Part shown: piece after piece, positions 1 through 11,690 of the stretch
How the letters are laid out: every line of letters starts with the position of its first letter
How positions within the stretch are numbered: position 1 is the stretch's first letter
Source: Polytrichum commune
Taxonomy: Eukaryota > Streptophyta > Polytrichopsida > Polytrichales > Polytrichaceae
Reading direction: 5' to 3'
Length of the DNA: 64,000 bases
NCBI GenBank assembly: GCA_950295325.1
Contig: OX485806.1
Span: 27,528,001 to 27,592,000, forward strand
Notes under the pieces: generated by a model
The model's input: only the letters and a program-made list of their open reading frames with translations
What the model was told of the DNA's origin: nothing
Database searches by the model: none
Program-made: the position numbers and the translations under genes

Positions 1-689
1 ATGTCTGCACACCTTTGACATGTTGATTCAATCAATATTCCATCACTAGAAAGCATGACCTCAAATACTATTAGCATGTGAGTCCTAGGCAATCGTTTTT
101 ATGTCAGTATAAGAACAATGCAAACCTACCATTGTGATAGATTTGCAGATTTCCCAGTGACGTAAGACACGTTTTAGAGTGACGTGAGATAATTACCCAG
201 CACTCACATGCTTGTAGTGCGTTTAACCTAAACATTGGAAACATTGGTGAATGTTGATGACTAAATCATGAATGGTGTTCATGAAACAGTTCACGCTCTC
301 ACACTTAGAGAGTTCCTCAAAATCTTGTGCTCAAACAGATTCCCACGTGTGACATCTGCACAGTTTGGAATCCATATCTATAAATTGACGGCCTCTCCAT
401 TGACATGCATCACTTGGCCATCAATACACAGAACCTGAAAAGAATTTCATTGTTTGTTAGAACTCTTGTCCACCGGAGTGAACATGTCAAGAATTACGAT
501 CGAATTGTATTGAAAAGCTGGGGTTTAAATTACACTCCAGACCCTTGCATCAGTACCAACATTCATCATATTCGCTAAAATGCCAAGGACCGTGTGCCTT
601 TGCTGCCATTAACATTGACAAGAATATGGAAGCAAGTGCTCTGTTTACATTTCATGTTTTCGAAGCCACATGATTGACAAATAAAATTG
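1..689. other. No gene recognised
   Basis: I see no exon, repeat family member or RNA gene that I can support here. Short open frames exist on both strands but lack recognisable motifs. Confidence 0.5.
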
Positions 690-935
690 GCGAGGGTCAA
701 TGAACAGGGAGGATCGACCGCTAGGTTACTGATGAACTGGTGGAGTTTGAGAAGCAAGCGGTTGAATGTTCAACAGTTCAGGAAAAGTATCGATCGTTTT
801 AGCGGAATCTATGGAATATACCTCAAATTAATGAAGGACGAACTGGAAAGATGTCAACATGTAATCGGTTGGACTTGGAAACACTACGATCTCAACCGAT
901 TATGCCCCAAAATCTCCCCAGATATTGGCTAGGGT
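690..935 (+). repeat. MITE-A copy (hAT-like family), diverged
   Basis: This is a diverged copy of a roughly 230-bp family that recurs near 7,863, 9,310, 13,400, 16,012, 16,335, 26,510, 29,717 and 29,955. Family landmarks are present in order: a start resembling GGGGAGAACCGG, a central block around GGAATCTATGGAATATACC, and an end reading CCAAAATCTCCCC. The hAT assignment comes from the complete copy at 29,717-29,946, which has an 8-bp target duplication. Confidence 0.75.
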
Positions 936-1084
936 TTACTCATGAACAAAAAGAGTGGATGTCTTTGAAAAATTTGGGTGCTTTTTGGGCAAGCTTACTG
1001 GATCCCCTAGTTTTGGATACTCTCGAACCTCAACCTTGTGCTGACCTAACGTAACTGTGCCTAATTCAGTTATGCATCCTCATT

Positions 1085-1210
1085 AGACACCTACATTTGA
1101 GTGGTGTGTAGTTAGGTGTGGATCTAAGAAATGATGGCAAAAAGGCACGTGTTGAATAGAGGTTGGACCACACAGTGTTCAAAATTCGTCAACCGTTCCG
1201 AACTCAAAGT
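1085..1210 (+). repeat. Fragment of the TA-flanked AGGTATGTGGG MITE family
   Basis: The block around GTGTGTAGTTAGGTGTGGATC and the following AAAGGCACGTGTTGAATAGAG match internal parts of the complete element at 49,389-49,760. Both ends are missing, so this is a remnant. Confidence 0.55.
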
Positions 1211-1244
1211 CAACATACTTTTGGGCGCTTACCTGGTCGTCTTA

Positions 1245-1335
1245 TCAATCCCATTCAGTTTGAATGTGGGGAATATTCTATGGAATATTGTCAGTCCCAC
1301 AAAACACTGTTATGAAATTGAATAATGTTATGATG
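1245..1335 (+). repeat. Half of a foldback element
   Basis: The stretch GTGGGGAATATTCTATGGAA, followed by ATTGTCAGTCCCACAAAACA and CTGTTATG..GAATAATGTTATG, matches the right arm of the inverted repeat at 19,819-19,968. Only one arm is present here. Confidence 0.6.
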
Positions 1336-2029
1336 GTTCCGGCATATGGAGGACCAGAGAATTTCATACATTACTGCTCAAAATCTCACAACACATTTGC
1401 GAAGCCAAGAAGGAACCCTAACTCTGAAACCCAAGTTGAGAATCATGGCAAACAACAGAAATCAACCATTCAAGACACGTCTGCCTCACATTTATCTCAA
1501 AATTATCCTTCTTTCCATATAAAGGTGAAGAAACGAACACATTGTGCAATTTTTTCTCATCATCAAGTAATGTTGCTTTTCTGAACCATCCTTGATCAAT
1601 GTCTGTCTGATACTCTTATAAGTGAACCGACATAATATATCTAAAGAGAGCTCATTCATGGAGCTGTGTCAAGAACGACGCTGTCATTTATAGTTGCATT
1701 TGGATGAACTGGCTCATAGCCTTCTTGGATTCTTGAAGTCTGCAGGGAACCAAAAAGTTCGTATGAAGTTTTATAGTGCAGTACAGAGCATTACCACGCA
1801 TCCCTTGACAATTAAATGCGGAAGTAATGCGGCAACAATCGTGTGCATTGATGGATTGATTCACCAACTGCAGTTTACAATTTCATCTCTATCGATATGT
1901 TTATTGATATCTCTACAATTTTAATGTTTCGGATGCAGAATCTTGAGGCCCTTCATGTCACTGACTTACTGGCTTCGACAAGCTCATTTGGTTCATATGG
2001 TGGAAATCGTTCTTTCTGCTGGGCAGCTA

Positions 2030-2400
2030 CACTAACTAGCCTTATTAGTGTGGGTTGAGAATTAGTGTGGAAATAATTAACATGGGCCACTCTCGTTGTC
2101 TTCTCAAGGGTGGAAATAACATGGGTCCAAGACCCCAGGTCTTCCCCTCAAGTTTTTCTTGAGACTGTCAAGCAACACCTTACATAAAATAATGTAGTCG
2201 CATTACATCAAAAAGTAGCATTAAATATATTATTCACCTGTATGAACCTCCTAGGAAAAAAATCAACAAAGCCACACTAGTTTTGAACAAAAGAGTTGGC
2301 GTAGATTAGAGATTGACGTGGATCGAATAGATTCTCATTATGAGAATTTACATGGGCTCTAGAAAAGTACCATGGCCCACACAAATAGGACTATTTAGTG
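2030..2400. repeat. CACTAAATAG-type TIR element (371 bp)
   Basis: The element opens with CACTAACTAGCCTTATTAGT and closes with AATAGGACTATTTAGTG, which are imperfect inverted termini. Related elements lie at 22,354-22,680 and 26,698-26,989, with a fragment near 8,270-8,400. The termini start with CACTA, but the flanking bases here are TA on both sides, so a TA target duplication is also possible and the superfamily is uncertain. No coding capacity is seen. Confidence 0.65.
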
Positions 2401-2940
2401 TAGCTCAACAGTATAGAGTATAGTGCATAAGGCTTTTTATGATCATTAAGGAGTACCTAGTTAACTGTACACAACACCATAATTTAAACAACATGTTCAA
2501 CAACCTATGCATATCCACGTGCCACATTTCAATGTCATGTTCTATCTCACTTGCATGATACTCACCATAATTATTATACTAATATCATTACAACATATAT
2601 CAGACACCCATATCTTGGAGATACAGGTGTCCGGTTTTTTAATTAAAAATTGTTCACACAAGGCTCCCATACTTATATGATTGTTGTAACACCACATATT
2701 GTACTCGAATTATTCACTCAATTCTCTCAATTATGAACTTATAGAATAACTAGCAACACTATGCCCTCTTCCTCCTTGAAGGTCGGCAATGGTGGCAAGA
2801 CTATGATATTAAACCTTATGGTGGATTTTTATACCCACAACGATCTGTAATACATATGTGCCGCACAACCAAATTCCAGACCTTTCTAAAATGGTGGATG
2901 AGCTCAAGAATTGTCTCATTTGGTTGGCAGTTGCAAATCA
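2401..2940. other. Intergenic, nothing recognised
   Basis: AT-rich sequence with no supported exon or repeat boundary. Confidence 0.45.
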
Positions 2941-3078
2941 CACTACAAGCATATGAGACCTAGACAAACTCGTCTTGCGTCGGTGAAAACTATCCACAGT
3001 CGTTAGAAAAATCAAAACATTCTACCAACTCTAGTGGATTCGCAAGATGAGTTGCCTAGGTCTCATGTGTTGATAGTG
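2941..3078. mobile_element. Miniature CACTA element with TCA target duplication
   Basis: The 138-bp element starts CACTACAAGCATATGAGACC and its other end, read on the complement, is CACTATCAACACATGAGACC. The inverted arms continue through a CTCGTCTTGCG / CTCATCTTGCG match, giving arms of about 45 bp around a short loop. It is flanked by TCA at 2,938-2,940 and TCA at 3,079-3,081. A CACTA terminus plus a 3-bp duplication is the classic signature of the CACTA (En/Spm) superfamily. It has no coding sequence. Its hairpin could also serve as a small-RNA precursor, which is speculation. Confidence 0.8.
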
Positions 3079-4141
3079 TCACGAAGATTGTCATTTCAAA
3101 TTTCAAAAACAATGTAGAGATGCAAAAGTGATGAAAGCCACAATGGAAGATTCTATTTTGTGTTGACTCTTGAACTTAGAACTGTTGCTTCATATTTGCA
3201 CATAGTCTTAACATGTATTTGGCATCCATTGTAGATGTAGGACTCCATTAATATAGGCATCCGATTAAGAAGAGTGACCACATAAGGCCCACAGACCTTA
3301 TATTAGTAGGATCAACTTGCCCATGCAGCTTACACATAATACACAATGTCACAGAGAATGTGAATCCCAACATTTTCACACGATCATTTCTTTGCATAAA
3401 CGCAACAAATGCAAACTACTCAACAAATGTCACTAAATTAATAATGTATACTCATAGTGATGTTGATTGAGCCTTCAAAACCTTACCAAAATGTGGCAAA
3501 TGGCTGACCACTCACACAATCATAATCCTTCCGTTATGTAATGAGACCATCACCAAATAAACAAAAAACAACAAACACATGTCAAAGCTGCTGGAATCTG
3601 TCTGTTTCAATTGCAAGATACGTGGCAAATACTGGAAACTCTAATCCAATTACGCTCAAGGACAACATCATCAATTATGTTGTGATGATGATGATGATGA
3701 TGATGATGAAATGATATAAAACATACATAAAATGATATTTAATAGATTCCATTATGAACTAGACATACTTATTTAGCAGGTAAGTTGTCCATCTAGAACA
3801 ATGTAACATGTATCACGGGTCACCCTTTTTCCCACAGTCCTCGACACTCCTTTAAATAATTATCATGCTTTTATTTTGAGCTTCACTTTTAAGTTCATAG
3901 TCAAGACCTAGCACAATTATAGATATTGTCATTGGAATTGGTTACTGATTTAAATGTACCGTCGCCTCAAACATGAGTCCTTCGTCAGAAATGTAAGGAC
4001 CCTTCTATTGAAGTCCTTAATGGTACACTTTATCATGGTCGGGTCCACAAGATTCTCAACTTTGAGGATGTTGCTTATTGTAAGTATACAAAAGCACCAG
4101 CATCATCATGAAACACTAAGCCAACCACAACCCTATGCAAA
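3079..4141. other. Intergenic with a (GAT)n microsatellite at 3,684-3,708
   Basis: The only clear structure is a GAT/ATG trinucleotide run of about eight units. A minus-strand open stretch at about 3,955-4,085 was considered as an extra exon of the next feature, but it lacks supporting motifs. Confidence 0.5.
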
Positions 4142-4169
4142 TTGTTGTTGTTGTTGTTGTTGTTGTTGT
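4142..4169 (+). repeat. (TTG)n microsatellite
   Basis: Nine uninterrupted TTG units. A second TTG/CTG run lies at about 4,433-4,463, inside the candidate gene below. Confidence 0.9.
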
Positions 4170-4178
4170 ACAATGATC

Positions 4179-6120
4179 CTATTGTCTCAAACTAATGTAC
4201 AATTTTGGGTTTTTCTTTTTTTTCTTTTTTTGTTGAAAGGTTTCAATCGCGGCACCCGAAGCACGTGCACGAGACGGGAGTGAAAGAACATAATCCAAAG
4301 GGTAAGCCTCGCAACCCACACCGAATGTTGTAGCAACAAACAGTTGGGAGGCACCACGTTCGAGAGCGGTCGCAGCAAGTGCAAGGAGAGCATTGCCTGA
4401 AATCTCCGAGTATTCGTCTCGTACCGTTGTTGATGTGTTGTTGTTGTTGCTGCTGCTGCTGTTTGTGAACAACATCACCTTCGAAGTTTGGAAACAGTTG
4501 CAGTTCGGTGCCGTTTGCGAACCTTATCAAGTCACTTGTCAGCGGTGTTTTGGCGATGGTGTCCCACTCTTCAGAAGCCTGTAACAAATATATCAAAATT
4601 CATCAAAAGTCCCTCTCATATCGTGAGCACCACAAAATTACAATGCATCATGAACTTAGGCAAGGAGATCCTACTACTAGACTTCTCACTTCACTGTCAC
4701 CTATCTTAGGTGGTGATACTGACACACATTTCATTGTAGGTTAAAATTCAAGGATGAGCGCAAAAGGATCCACATGGGAAGTCAATTGTGGATGCTTTCA
4801 AGTTGATCTTCAGGGACTAGCCCAACACTTGCTCAACAATGTTGAATTAGGGTTCTAAGAGCATAATAATCACAACATACCAAAGTCAACATTTATCCCA
4901 ATTTGTTATGCTACTTGAAAGCATGCCATCATGAGTATTCATTGGAATCCTCACAAGGCTTGAACAAGACATCATGAAATTAGGCAAAGAGCTCCTACCA
5001 GTGAACCTCACCTCATTGTCACCTATCTTAGGTGGTGAGGCTCACACATTTGATTGTAGGTTAATAAATCAAGGAGAAGTGCAAAATGATCCACATGAAA
5101 TATCCATTGTGAATAATGTCGAAGACTGGTAGATGTTAGGGGTACACCCTAAAACCTTGCCCAAGAATGAAGTTTCCGGGAATGTATATGAATTTGTGTT
5201 CTAAAAGTATACTAACCACCACTCACTAATGTCAACATTTGTCAATCTATATGCCAAAAGGAGTTTATGTGTGTTGTTATTGTTGAGGGGTGACAGTTTG
5301 AGATGATGATGATGATGATACCTTAAGTGAAAGGTTGCTCACATTGTCATGGTCAGATAGTTCCTGCAAATTTTGCCAACACAAATTGCACCCTTCATTA
5401 CCAGCACAACCAACATACATTCAAGTCTACCAGTAGCTCTCATTGCAGTGGAGTGCTTCAAATCTGCAATTATTCTGAAAATGCCTGATTATGAACTGGC
5501 GAACTAACAATAGCAAAAAAATTAGGTCTTTTTTTACCTTTGATTGCGGTGATGAGAGTGCAGCCAATGCACCTACATTGACAAAAGTCAGAGAGTTAGT
5601 TAGCAGCACATGATTTTTAAAATTTATGTGCCGTGAAGATTTGCTTCCCAAGAAGCTCATAATTCCAAGGACATCTGAAGATTGTCACCATTGTGGGATT
5701 CAAGACTAATCTGCACACCTTGCGAGTATAAATGTCCTGGATCGCCTTCTAACAGCCAGTATATATGTTGCTATGTTCTAAGTAATATGTTTCCTACAGG
5801 AAACATGCAGAAAATCCACAATTTAGGATGCCCTGACCACCGCAATTGTGTTCATTTTACACACTATTGCAGCCATGCCTGTCAAAAAAAAAAATTCCTG
5901 TTTGATAATTTATACAAAAAAAAAAATTGGCAACTTGCAAAATTGGCAGAGGCTTGGACCTTGAGAATCTCAAAACACAGAAGTGAGAAGAGGGATAGCC
6001 TTAGTCTAAATTGAACTTCTCAAAACTAGCTATTCTTCATAAAGTGAAGTATGTGAGTTTGTTTTTCGCACCTGTCAGTAGAGTGACGGCGAGCAGGAGA
6101 AGCTGCAGCAGATGCTCCAT
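4179..6120 (-). CDS. Candidate small secreted protein, five exons, unidentified
   Basis: I do not recognise this protein. The proposed exons (high to low coordinate) are 6072-6120, 5538-5572, 5322-5363, 4479-4578 and 4179-4396. Each junction has GT/AG ends, and the phases join without a stop into 147 codons. The first two exons give a good signal peptide: a Met-Glu-His start, a leucine-rich core, then ALA before ALSSPQSK. The third exon has a potential N-glycosylation site (NLS), and the fourth has the sequence FANGTELQLFPNF with another (NGT). The last exon is alanine-rich and ends in a lysine run. An in-frame Met four codons upstream (6,132) is an alternative start. The intron before the last exon carries a CAG/CAA run, which if retained would encode polyglutamine in another frame. 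Exons 2 and 3 are short, so the model could be chance. Confidence 0.32.
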
Positions 6121-6419
6121 TCCAATTCCCATGTCCAAACGAAGCCGTTTTCCTCTGAGAGCCCGGGAAGATGGGTGAACCCCTTTCGTGAGAAGCTATA
6201 CATCCGCCATAATTCGCAACTAATTATTACTTCACCTCAGAAATGCCACCACAATGAATTCTCAGCGTCTTCTGCTTCGACTTGCTGTGCTAATTACCAC
6301 ATGATATCATTGTTTTTGGACCTTTTAACGCACGGTGTTTCACAGTCAGGCTCTCTCAAGCCAGAGAGCCAAGGAATAGAAAATGAAGCCTGTTTGGTGC
6401 AGGAAGAAAGCAAGGTTAC

Positions 6420-7475
6420 AACAATAATCTGGAAAGTAGGACCAGGAGAAGGAATTAAGCACAAACTGAGGACGCTCCACAACAACAATGATGATCTGGA
6501 TAGTCTTAACACACAGGCAAAGTTATCAAAATTAACTCCCAAGTACAGCAATTAATAAGCACAAATTGACGACACTCCACAGCAACAACAAATAGTGATC
6601 TGGGAAGCTGGTAAGCAAAATGCACAACTATCAAAACTTATAACCTCGGAGCAGGACTCGAGCTCAAACTGAGTCGACTTCACAAACAACTATGTATGAT
6701 CTGGAAAAGTGAACACAACCGAAACCATCGAAAACCCAGACTCGCAGCAAGTGAAGCACAAACTGAGCAAACTCCACAACTGCAGCAATGGTCCGATATA
6801 AAGGAGGACCCGGAGCAGGAATTAAGCAGCCAAAACTTTAGAAGATACTCCACAACAGCAATGATATGGAAAGGGGAACGTGGATGCAAAACTATTCAAG
6901 ACTAAAACTTGGAGCTGCTAAGAATTTAAGCACAAACTGAGGTCCAGTGCAGCCCACAAACAACTAACTGTAGTCTGGAAAGGTGAACACAGCCAAAATC
7001 ATCAAAACTAGACCCAGAGGAGGAACCAAGCACAAACTTAGTAAGTAAAAACCAAAACTACAAACAATTGATCTGCAAAAGTAGGACTTACAGCAGAAAA
7101 TGAAGCAAAAAACTTCAGAGGATATTCATCCACCAACAACTATGATGTGGAAAGTGGAACCTCATGCAAAACCTCCAAAACCAAACTCAGAGGAAGAATT
7201 GAGTAAGCACTTGGAACCGAGGACATACCTCCACAAACAGCAATATTGTGGGAAGTGGAACCACATGCAAAACCTCCTAAACCAAACTCAGAGGAGGAAT
7301 TAAGTAAGCACTTGGAGATGAGGACATAACTCCACAAACAGCTATGATGTGGAAAGTGGAACCACATGCAAAACCTGCAGAAGTAAAGTCAGAGGAGCAA
7401 CTGAGTGAGCAGTTGGAAATGAGAAGATGGCTCCACAAACAGCTATGATGTGGGAAGAGGAACACAGAAGTCTGT
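6420..7475 (+). repeat. Degenerate tandem array, period near 100 bp
   Basis: The clearest units are at about 7,140-7,440, where ATGCAAAACCTCC-type blocks recur at about 7,163, 7,264 and 7,363 together with CTCCACAAACAGC and GAGGAGGAATTAAGTAAGCA. More decayed units with the CTCCACAACAGC and TGGAAAGTGGAAC motifs extend back to about 6,420. Open frames on both strands here are products of the repeat, not genes. The array lies upstream of the candidate start at 6,120. Confidence 0.8.
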
Positions 7476-7539
7476 ATTGTGAGCATGAGAGCAGGTGAAG
7501 ATAACAGCCAGGAATTCAGCGAGTGAAGAAACTAAACCA

Positions 7540-7652
7540 TACTAGAGGAGAGAGGAGAGGAAGTAAGAGGGGGGAGGGAGGGGGGAGGGTAGAGGGGGGC
7601 AGTGATGGAGGGAGTGAGTGGGAGAGAAGGTGCACTTGATGGATCATAATGA
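7540..7652 (+). other. Purine/G-rich tract with G-quadruplex pattern
   Basis: The plus strand is almost pure A/G. At 7,569-7,589 it reads as G-runs of 6, 3, 6 and 3 separated by single A bases, which fits the four-run quadruplex pattern. The opposite strand is a polypyrimidine tract. Confidence 0.7.
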
Positions 7653-7730
7653 GAGGTGGCTCTTCACTAACGAGCCGCACCTGCCCAGGCTCCAAAGTTG
7701 GAACTTATTACGCCTTACGTCCACCAGGCT

Positions 7731-7872
7731 ACACGAAAAGCCTCTAATTAGTGTGCGTGGAAAATTAGCAGGGGGTAATTAGCGCAGTGTCTGGGGAGAT
7801 TTACACGAAAGCCTCTAATTAGTGTGCGTGGAAAATTAGCACGGGGTAATTAGCGCAGTGTCTAGGGAGATT
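7731..7872 (+). repeat. Direct tandem duplication, 72 bp x 2
   Basis: ACACGAAA(A)GCCTCTAATTAGTGTGCGTGGAAAATTAGC begins at 7,731 and again at 7,803. Each unit ends in GCAGTGTCTGGGGAGATTT or its variant, which is the terminus of MITE-A. The duplication therefore includes the end of the adjacent element. Confidence 0.9.
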
Positions 7873-8072
7873 TTCGGGCATAATCAATCCAAGAATCTAG
7901 TGTGTGTTCCAAGTCCACCATGTTATGTGTTGTGGTTTTCTCAGTTTTTCTCTATAAATCTGAGGTATATTCCATGGATTCCTCCAAGCCGATCGGTGGT
8001 TTTCCCTGAAGTCTTCAACTGCAACCGATTCCTTTCTCAAACTCAATCAGTTCCAGTTCATCTGTAACTACG
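7863..8072 (-). repeat. MITE-A copy (hAT-like family)
   Basis: Reverse-orientation copy: AGGGAGATTTTCGGGCATAA at the left, a TATATTCCATGGATTCC core, and TTCATCTGTAACTACG at the right. It is a diverged copy of the 29,717-29,946 element. Confidence 0.75.
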
Positions 8073-9309
8073 TTGTTTTGTCTGATGATTCAGTGTGGGT
8101 TACCGGTTGGAGTTACGCATTGCTATAACATTTTACTGAGAGAATCGTTTTTCTACCCACATAACATAAGTGGTTGGTATGCACCTTGAAGAACATGATA
8201 TAACTTAGTTGGTAAAAAATAATAGTGTTGGTCAATAATCATAGCAACATGTAACTTCGAATGGTAACCCACACTAATTAGACAAAACAATGTAGTGGTT
8301 GGATCTCCATATTCATTGAATAAGCATGGGCCACACTAATTTTCCAGTCACTGTGGAAATGATGGTAGATCAAAACCCCCGGTCTTCCCCTAAGTCTTCA
8401 TATTTCCCCTACTTAATAATATTATGTTCGTAGAAGCTCACCGAGTTCATTGATCCAGTTCCTTTTTTCCCAGGCCGAGAATGAAAATATTTGGGTCACA
8501 TCACATTTCGGTCAAGATGGCTATTGGGTAACTGTTTTTTCCATTGCCTAATTCTCTATTATATTGTTAAATTTCATCTCATGAGCTTCCTCGATACTAG
8601 GTATGTGTGAGGCAAATTGTCTTGATGGCTCCTTCCTTCATGCTTCTCTGGTTGTCACATAAGTTAGTTGGGGCATAATTTAGATTCCTTATTGTATTCA
8701 ATGTCACTTACTATTCGACATTATGCACGGCTATAAACTATCATTTCAAAGATGCCTAATTACACCAAGCGTATTCAAGTCTTTCAAGTATGTCAATACC
8801 GTCCAAGCGATGCATTGATGCGTTGTTTATGAAACTTTATATCTATAGTAGAAACTTATACCATTCCATCATACCATATAGTTAAGTGGCACTAAATACC
8901 ATAAACGTGTATAGCCCTTTATTACCCGGAAGTAATGTAAAACTTGGTGGAGGCCATTGAAATTGATGAACATGGGTGTTGTCATCATAACATGTTGATG
9001 GGAATTACGTCACACTAGCTTCTTTTTTGGCATGCGTAGACCACCTTAAAGCTCATTGAATCCCCTTCAACCCTTTATCCCACACGCCAAGTTAGTTTGT
9101 GATGTAATTTGAAGGGGACGGTCAAGTCAGTGCGGTGGCTTTCGATGATGCATTTGCCATAATGTCAACTTATGTTTTAAAGGCCTTAGGCGGGAGTATC
9201 TTATATAAAGACAATGTCTATATTTATGCAATCAAGTCCCATTTCTGAGTACCAGGCTAGTGTACTGCAGATCTCGGTATTTAAATAGAAACAAGTACCA
9301 ATAACTTAA
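8073..9309. other. Intergenic with a CACTAAATAG-type remnant near 8,270-8,400
   Basis: The block GCATGGGCCACACTAATTTT followed by CGGTCTTCCCCTAAGTCTTC matches the internal part of the 26,698-26,989 element. I see no gene. Confidence 0.5.
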
Positions 9310-9385
9310 TGAACGAGATGAACCGGTTGCAGTTCAAGACTTCAGGCAAATTTCTGATCATTTTAGAAGAATTTAGAGATTTACC
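9310..9385 (+). repeat. MITE-A fragment
   Basis: The left part of the family only: ATGAACCGGTTGCAGTTCAA, then ATTTCTGATCATTTTAGAAG, then the element stops. Confidence 0.6.
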
Positions 9386-10974
9386 AGTGTTGGACCAGTA
9401 TTTGACTTTTTTGACAACATTGGGGTAAAGGGTATTGGGTTGAGGGCATAACTTAGATGTGGATGAGTATGGTAACGGTTTTGGATAATTTGTAAAGGAA
9501 TGGCATGGGTATGGTATGTTTTGTGGTTTAGGGTTAATGATTATTTGGTATGGTATATGATATTAAAAAACAATAGGCAGATACCAGCTTGGTATGTGCT
9601 AGAGTTTGGTATGCATCCCACTAGTGCTTTATTGAAGGGTATTGCAAAGTCTACAACCTCGTATGTGAAACATGCACAGTAATGAAAGCCAGGCAGTAGA
9701 TGATTTCAAACCTTACTTAGCAAATGCAATTGCATATGAGATTGCACACAATTCGAAATGAAGACATAGTTTTACAATCTGCTAGTTCTTCAAAAGTCTC
9801 ATTATGGAAGAATATATGTACATGTTCAGAACTTTACGTTTTGCTAGTTCTTTCGAGGTGATTATTGATTGATTGTCTACGAGTTCATGCTAATGAAATG
9901 CTATTCCTCTTCAAACAATCCAACCTCCTCTATCTCCTCCTCGTGGGCATCAAGAAGGTCCACTTTGGTGTTGAAGTATTCTGTAGCATTGCCCCTAGGG
10001 AGCACGCATCCATCCCTAAGGTCATCTGGCCAATTCTTGTAGATAATCACCGATGCATCGAAGTTTTCAATACCTAGCTTGCACCTACGCAAAGCACACA
10101 AAACTCCAGCCACAAAATCGTCTCCGTCTCTATTTGGCTTCTTGATATTCCAATATTTGACGGGCGTGAAAAGAGACAGTTGAGAACCCAACCTAGTGCT
10201 CCTTCGCCCATGCTAGAGGTTGGAAATCCCCATCTATTGTCACATGGGTTCATTGAAAAATATTCAATGCCAATAGCGCTAACCTTTTTGTGGCCTTGTC
10301 CCTAGTGAAATGGGATTCAAAAAGAGATTATGTTGCATGTTTAGCTTGTGTTGGAGGCACTTGTACCACATGAGGGTTCAAGTACTTCGTTGCCTTCACC
10401 AACATCCATGTGATGACTTTTAAGGAAACAAGAACCTCCACATTTATCTCTAAAAAAATGTAACTTTGCATGTCAACTCTAAAATTCAGAAACTTCAAAT
10501 GACAATATTGAGATCCACAATTGCTAGATCAAAACAATTACTTACCTAATCCAACGGATGGAAATGTAAACTATGGAGTTGGAAGTGCTTACAATAGGGT
10601 CACATATCTTAATATAAGGCATTCAGTCAAAGGTAGTAGGCCTTACTTGGTTACCTTTCTCAAGTTACATACACCTACATCATAGTGGTTTGTAATTAAA
10701 CATGGATCTAAAAACATACATCATAAAAGAAATCCAGTTAAAAAAGACTGATCTATGTTCTCAAAATTGTTGACCATTCTAGCTTCAATGGTCAATATTA
10801 TTTTATTTTATTTTTTGGGGGGATGTGGGAGAGGTCTTATATGGCCATTTAGTGAGCTTGAGAATCTTCACTTTGATAATGAATAAGATATTCATATCAA
10901 CTCCGAAAATAATGTGAAAAATTACAGACACAATTTGGCCAAATGGGCAATTGTCTCGTACTAATTGCCCTAGG
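9386..10974. other. Intergenic; one unexplained minus-strand ORF
   Basis: The region holds a 96-codon minus-strand open frame (9,901-10,191) containing NWPDDLRDGC and an acidic tail. I could not assign it. A similar pattern occurs in some hAT-derived proteins, but the match is too weak to name. No other gene is seen. Confidence 0.35.
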
Positions 10975-11690
10975 GGTGGGCTTTTTATTGGAAACCTAAA
11001 TGATGTGTGTGGATCAATATGAAATTAAACCGCATGTATATGGGAGCTTTATAGTAAAACAGATGTATATGTACTGACAACAAACTAGAAAATGGATTCA
11101 TGTATATATACAAAGCTTTTCAATTCAATGTGATAAATGCCTCCACCATGTATACAAAATATAAATGTTGACTTAAATAGGCCCTTATTACATATGATAT
11201 CCACTTCCAACGAGAAAGTTGAACAAATTTTCATCCATAGCATGTAGCTCGGCGATTGCATCAAACAAACAAAGGCTAGAGCATAATAACTTGGCCACAA
11301 TTCAAAGAGCAAAACTCAAAGGAGCCTATAAGCTGTCCAAAAGCCTCCAATTGTAAATACCTAGAACCCAAATGCAAACCATAACAAGAATGGACATGGT
11401 AGTCATTAGGGACTATTACCATACGACAACAAATGATTAAAAATGTTAATTGGATGAAACTAACACATCCAATGTCAATTTTTACCTTTGAACCTTAGGG
11501 CCTTATTTTGTACATCTACTTGAATTTCAAAAAAATGAAACCTTTTTTAAATGTACACACCAGAGAAAAATTATACCTCTTCCTTACATGTACTATATAC
11601 ACCAATGCCTTGAGTAATACCCCTTCTTACACTCACGTTAGTTCGTACGTGGTATGAAGAGTCCACCCCTGAACTAATCGTGTCTTTTGC
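10975..11690 (+). repeat. Dispersed repeat B, copy 1
   Basis: A stretch beginning GGTGGGCTTTTTATTGGAAA and running through CATAATAACTTGGCCACAAT and ACACTCACGTTAGTTCGTAC is repeated with moderate divergence at 18,785-19,400 (same orientation), and in part at 32,690-32,950 (opposite orientation). No protein motif is visible, so the element class is unknown. Confidence 0.75.

Noticed and set aside
3955-4085. Extra 3' exon for the candidate secreted-protein gene
   Set aside because: The frame is open and ends in a stop, but the preceding exon already ends in a stop and no donor supports the join.
7100-7486. Open frames on both strands with repeating KVEPHAKPPKPNSEEE-type peptides
   Set aside because: They track the 100-bp tandem array in different frames and do not stay open across it.
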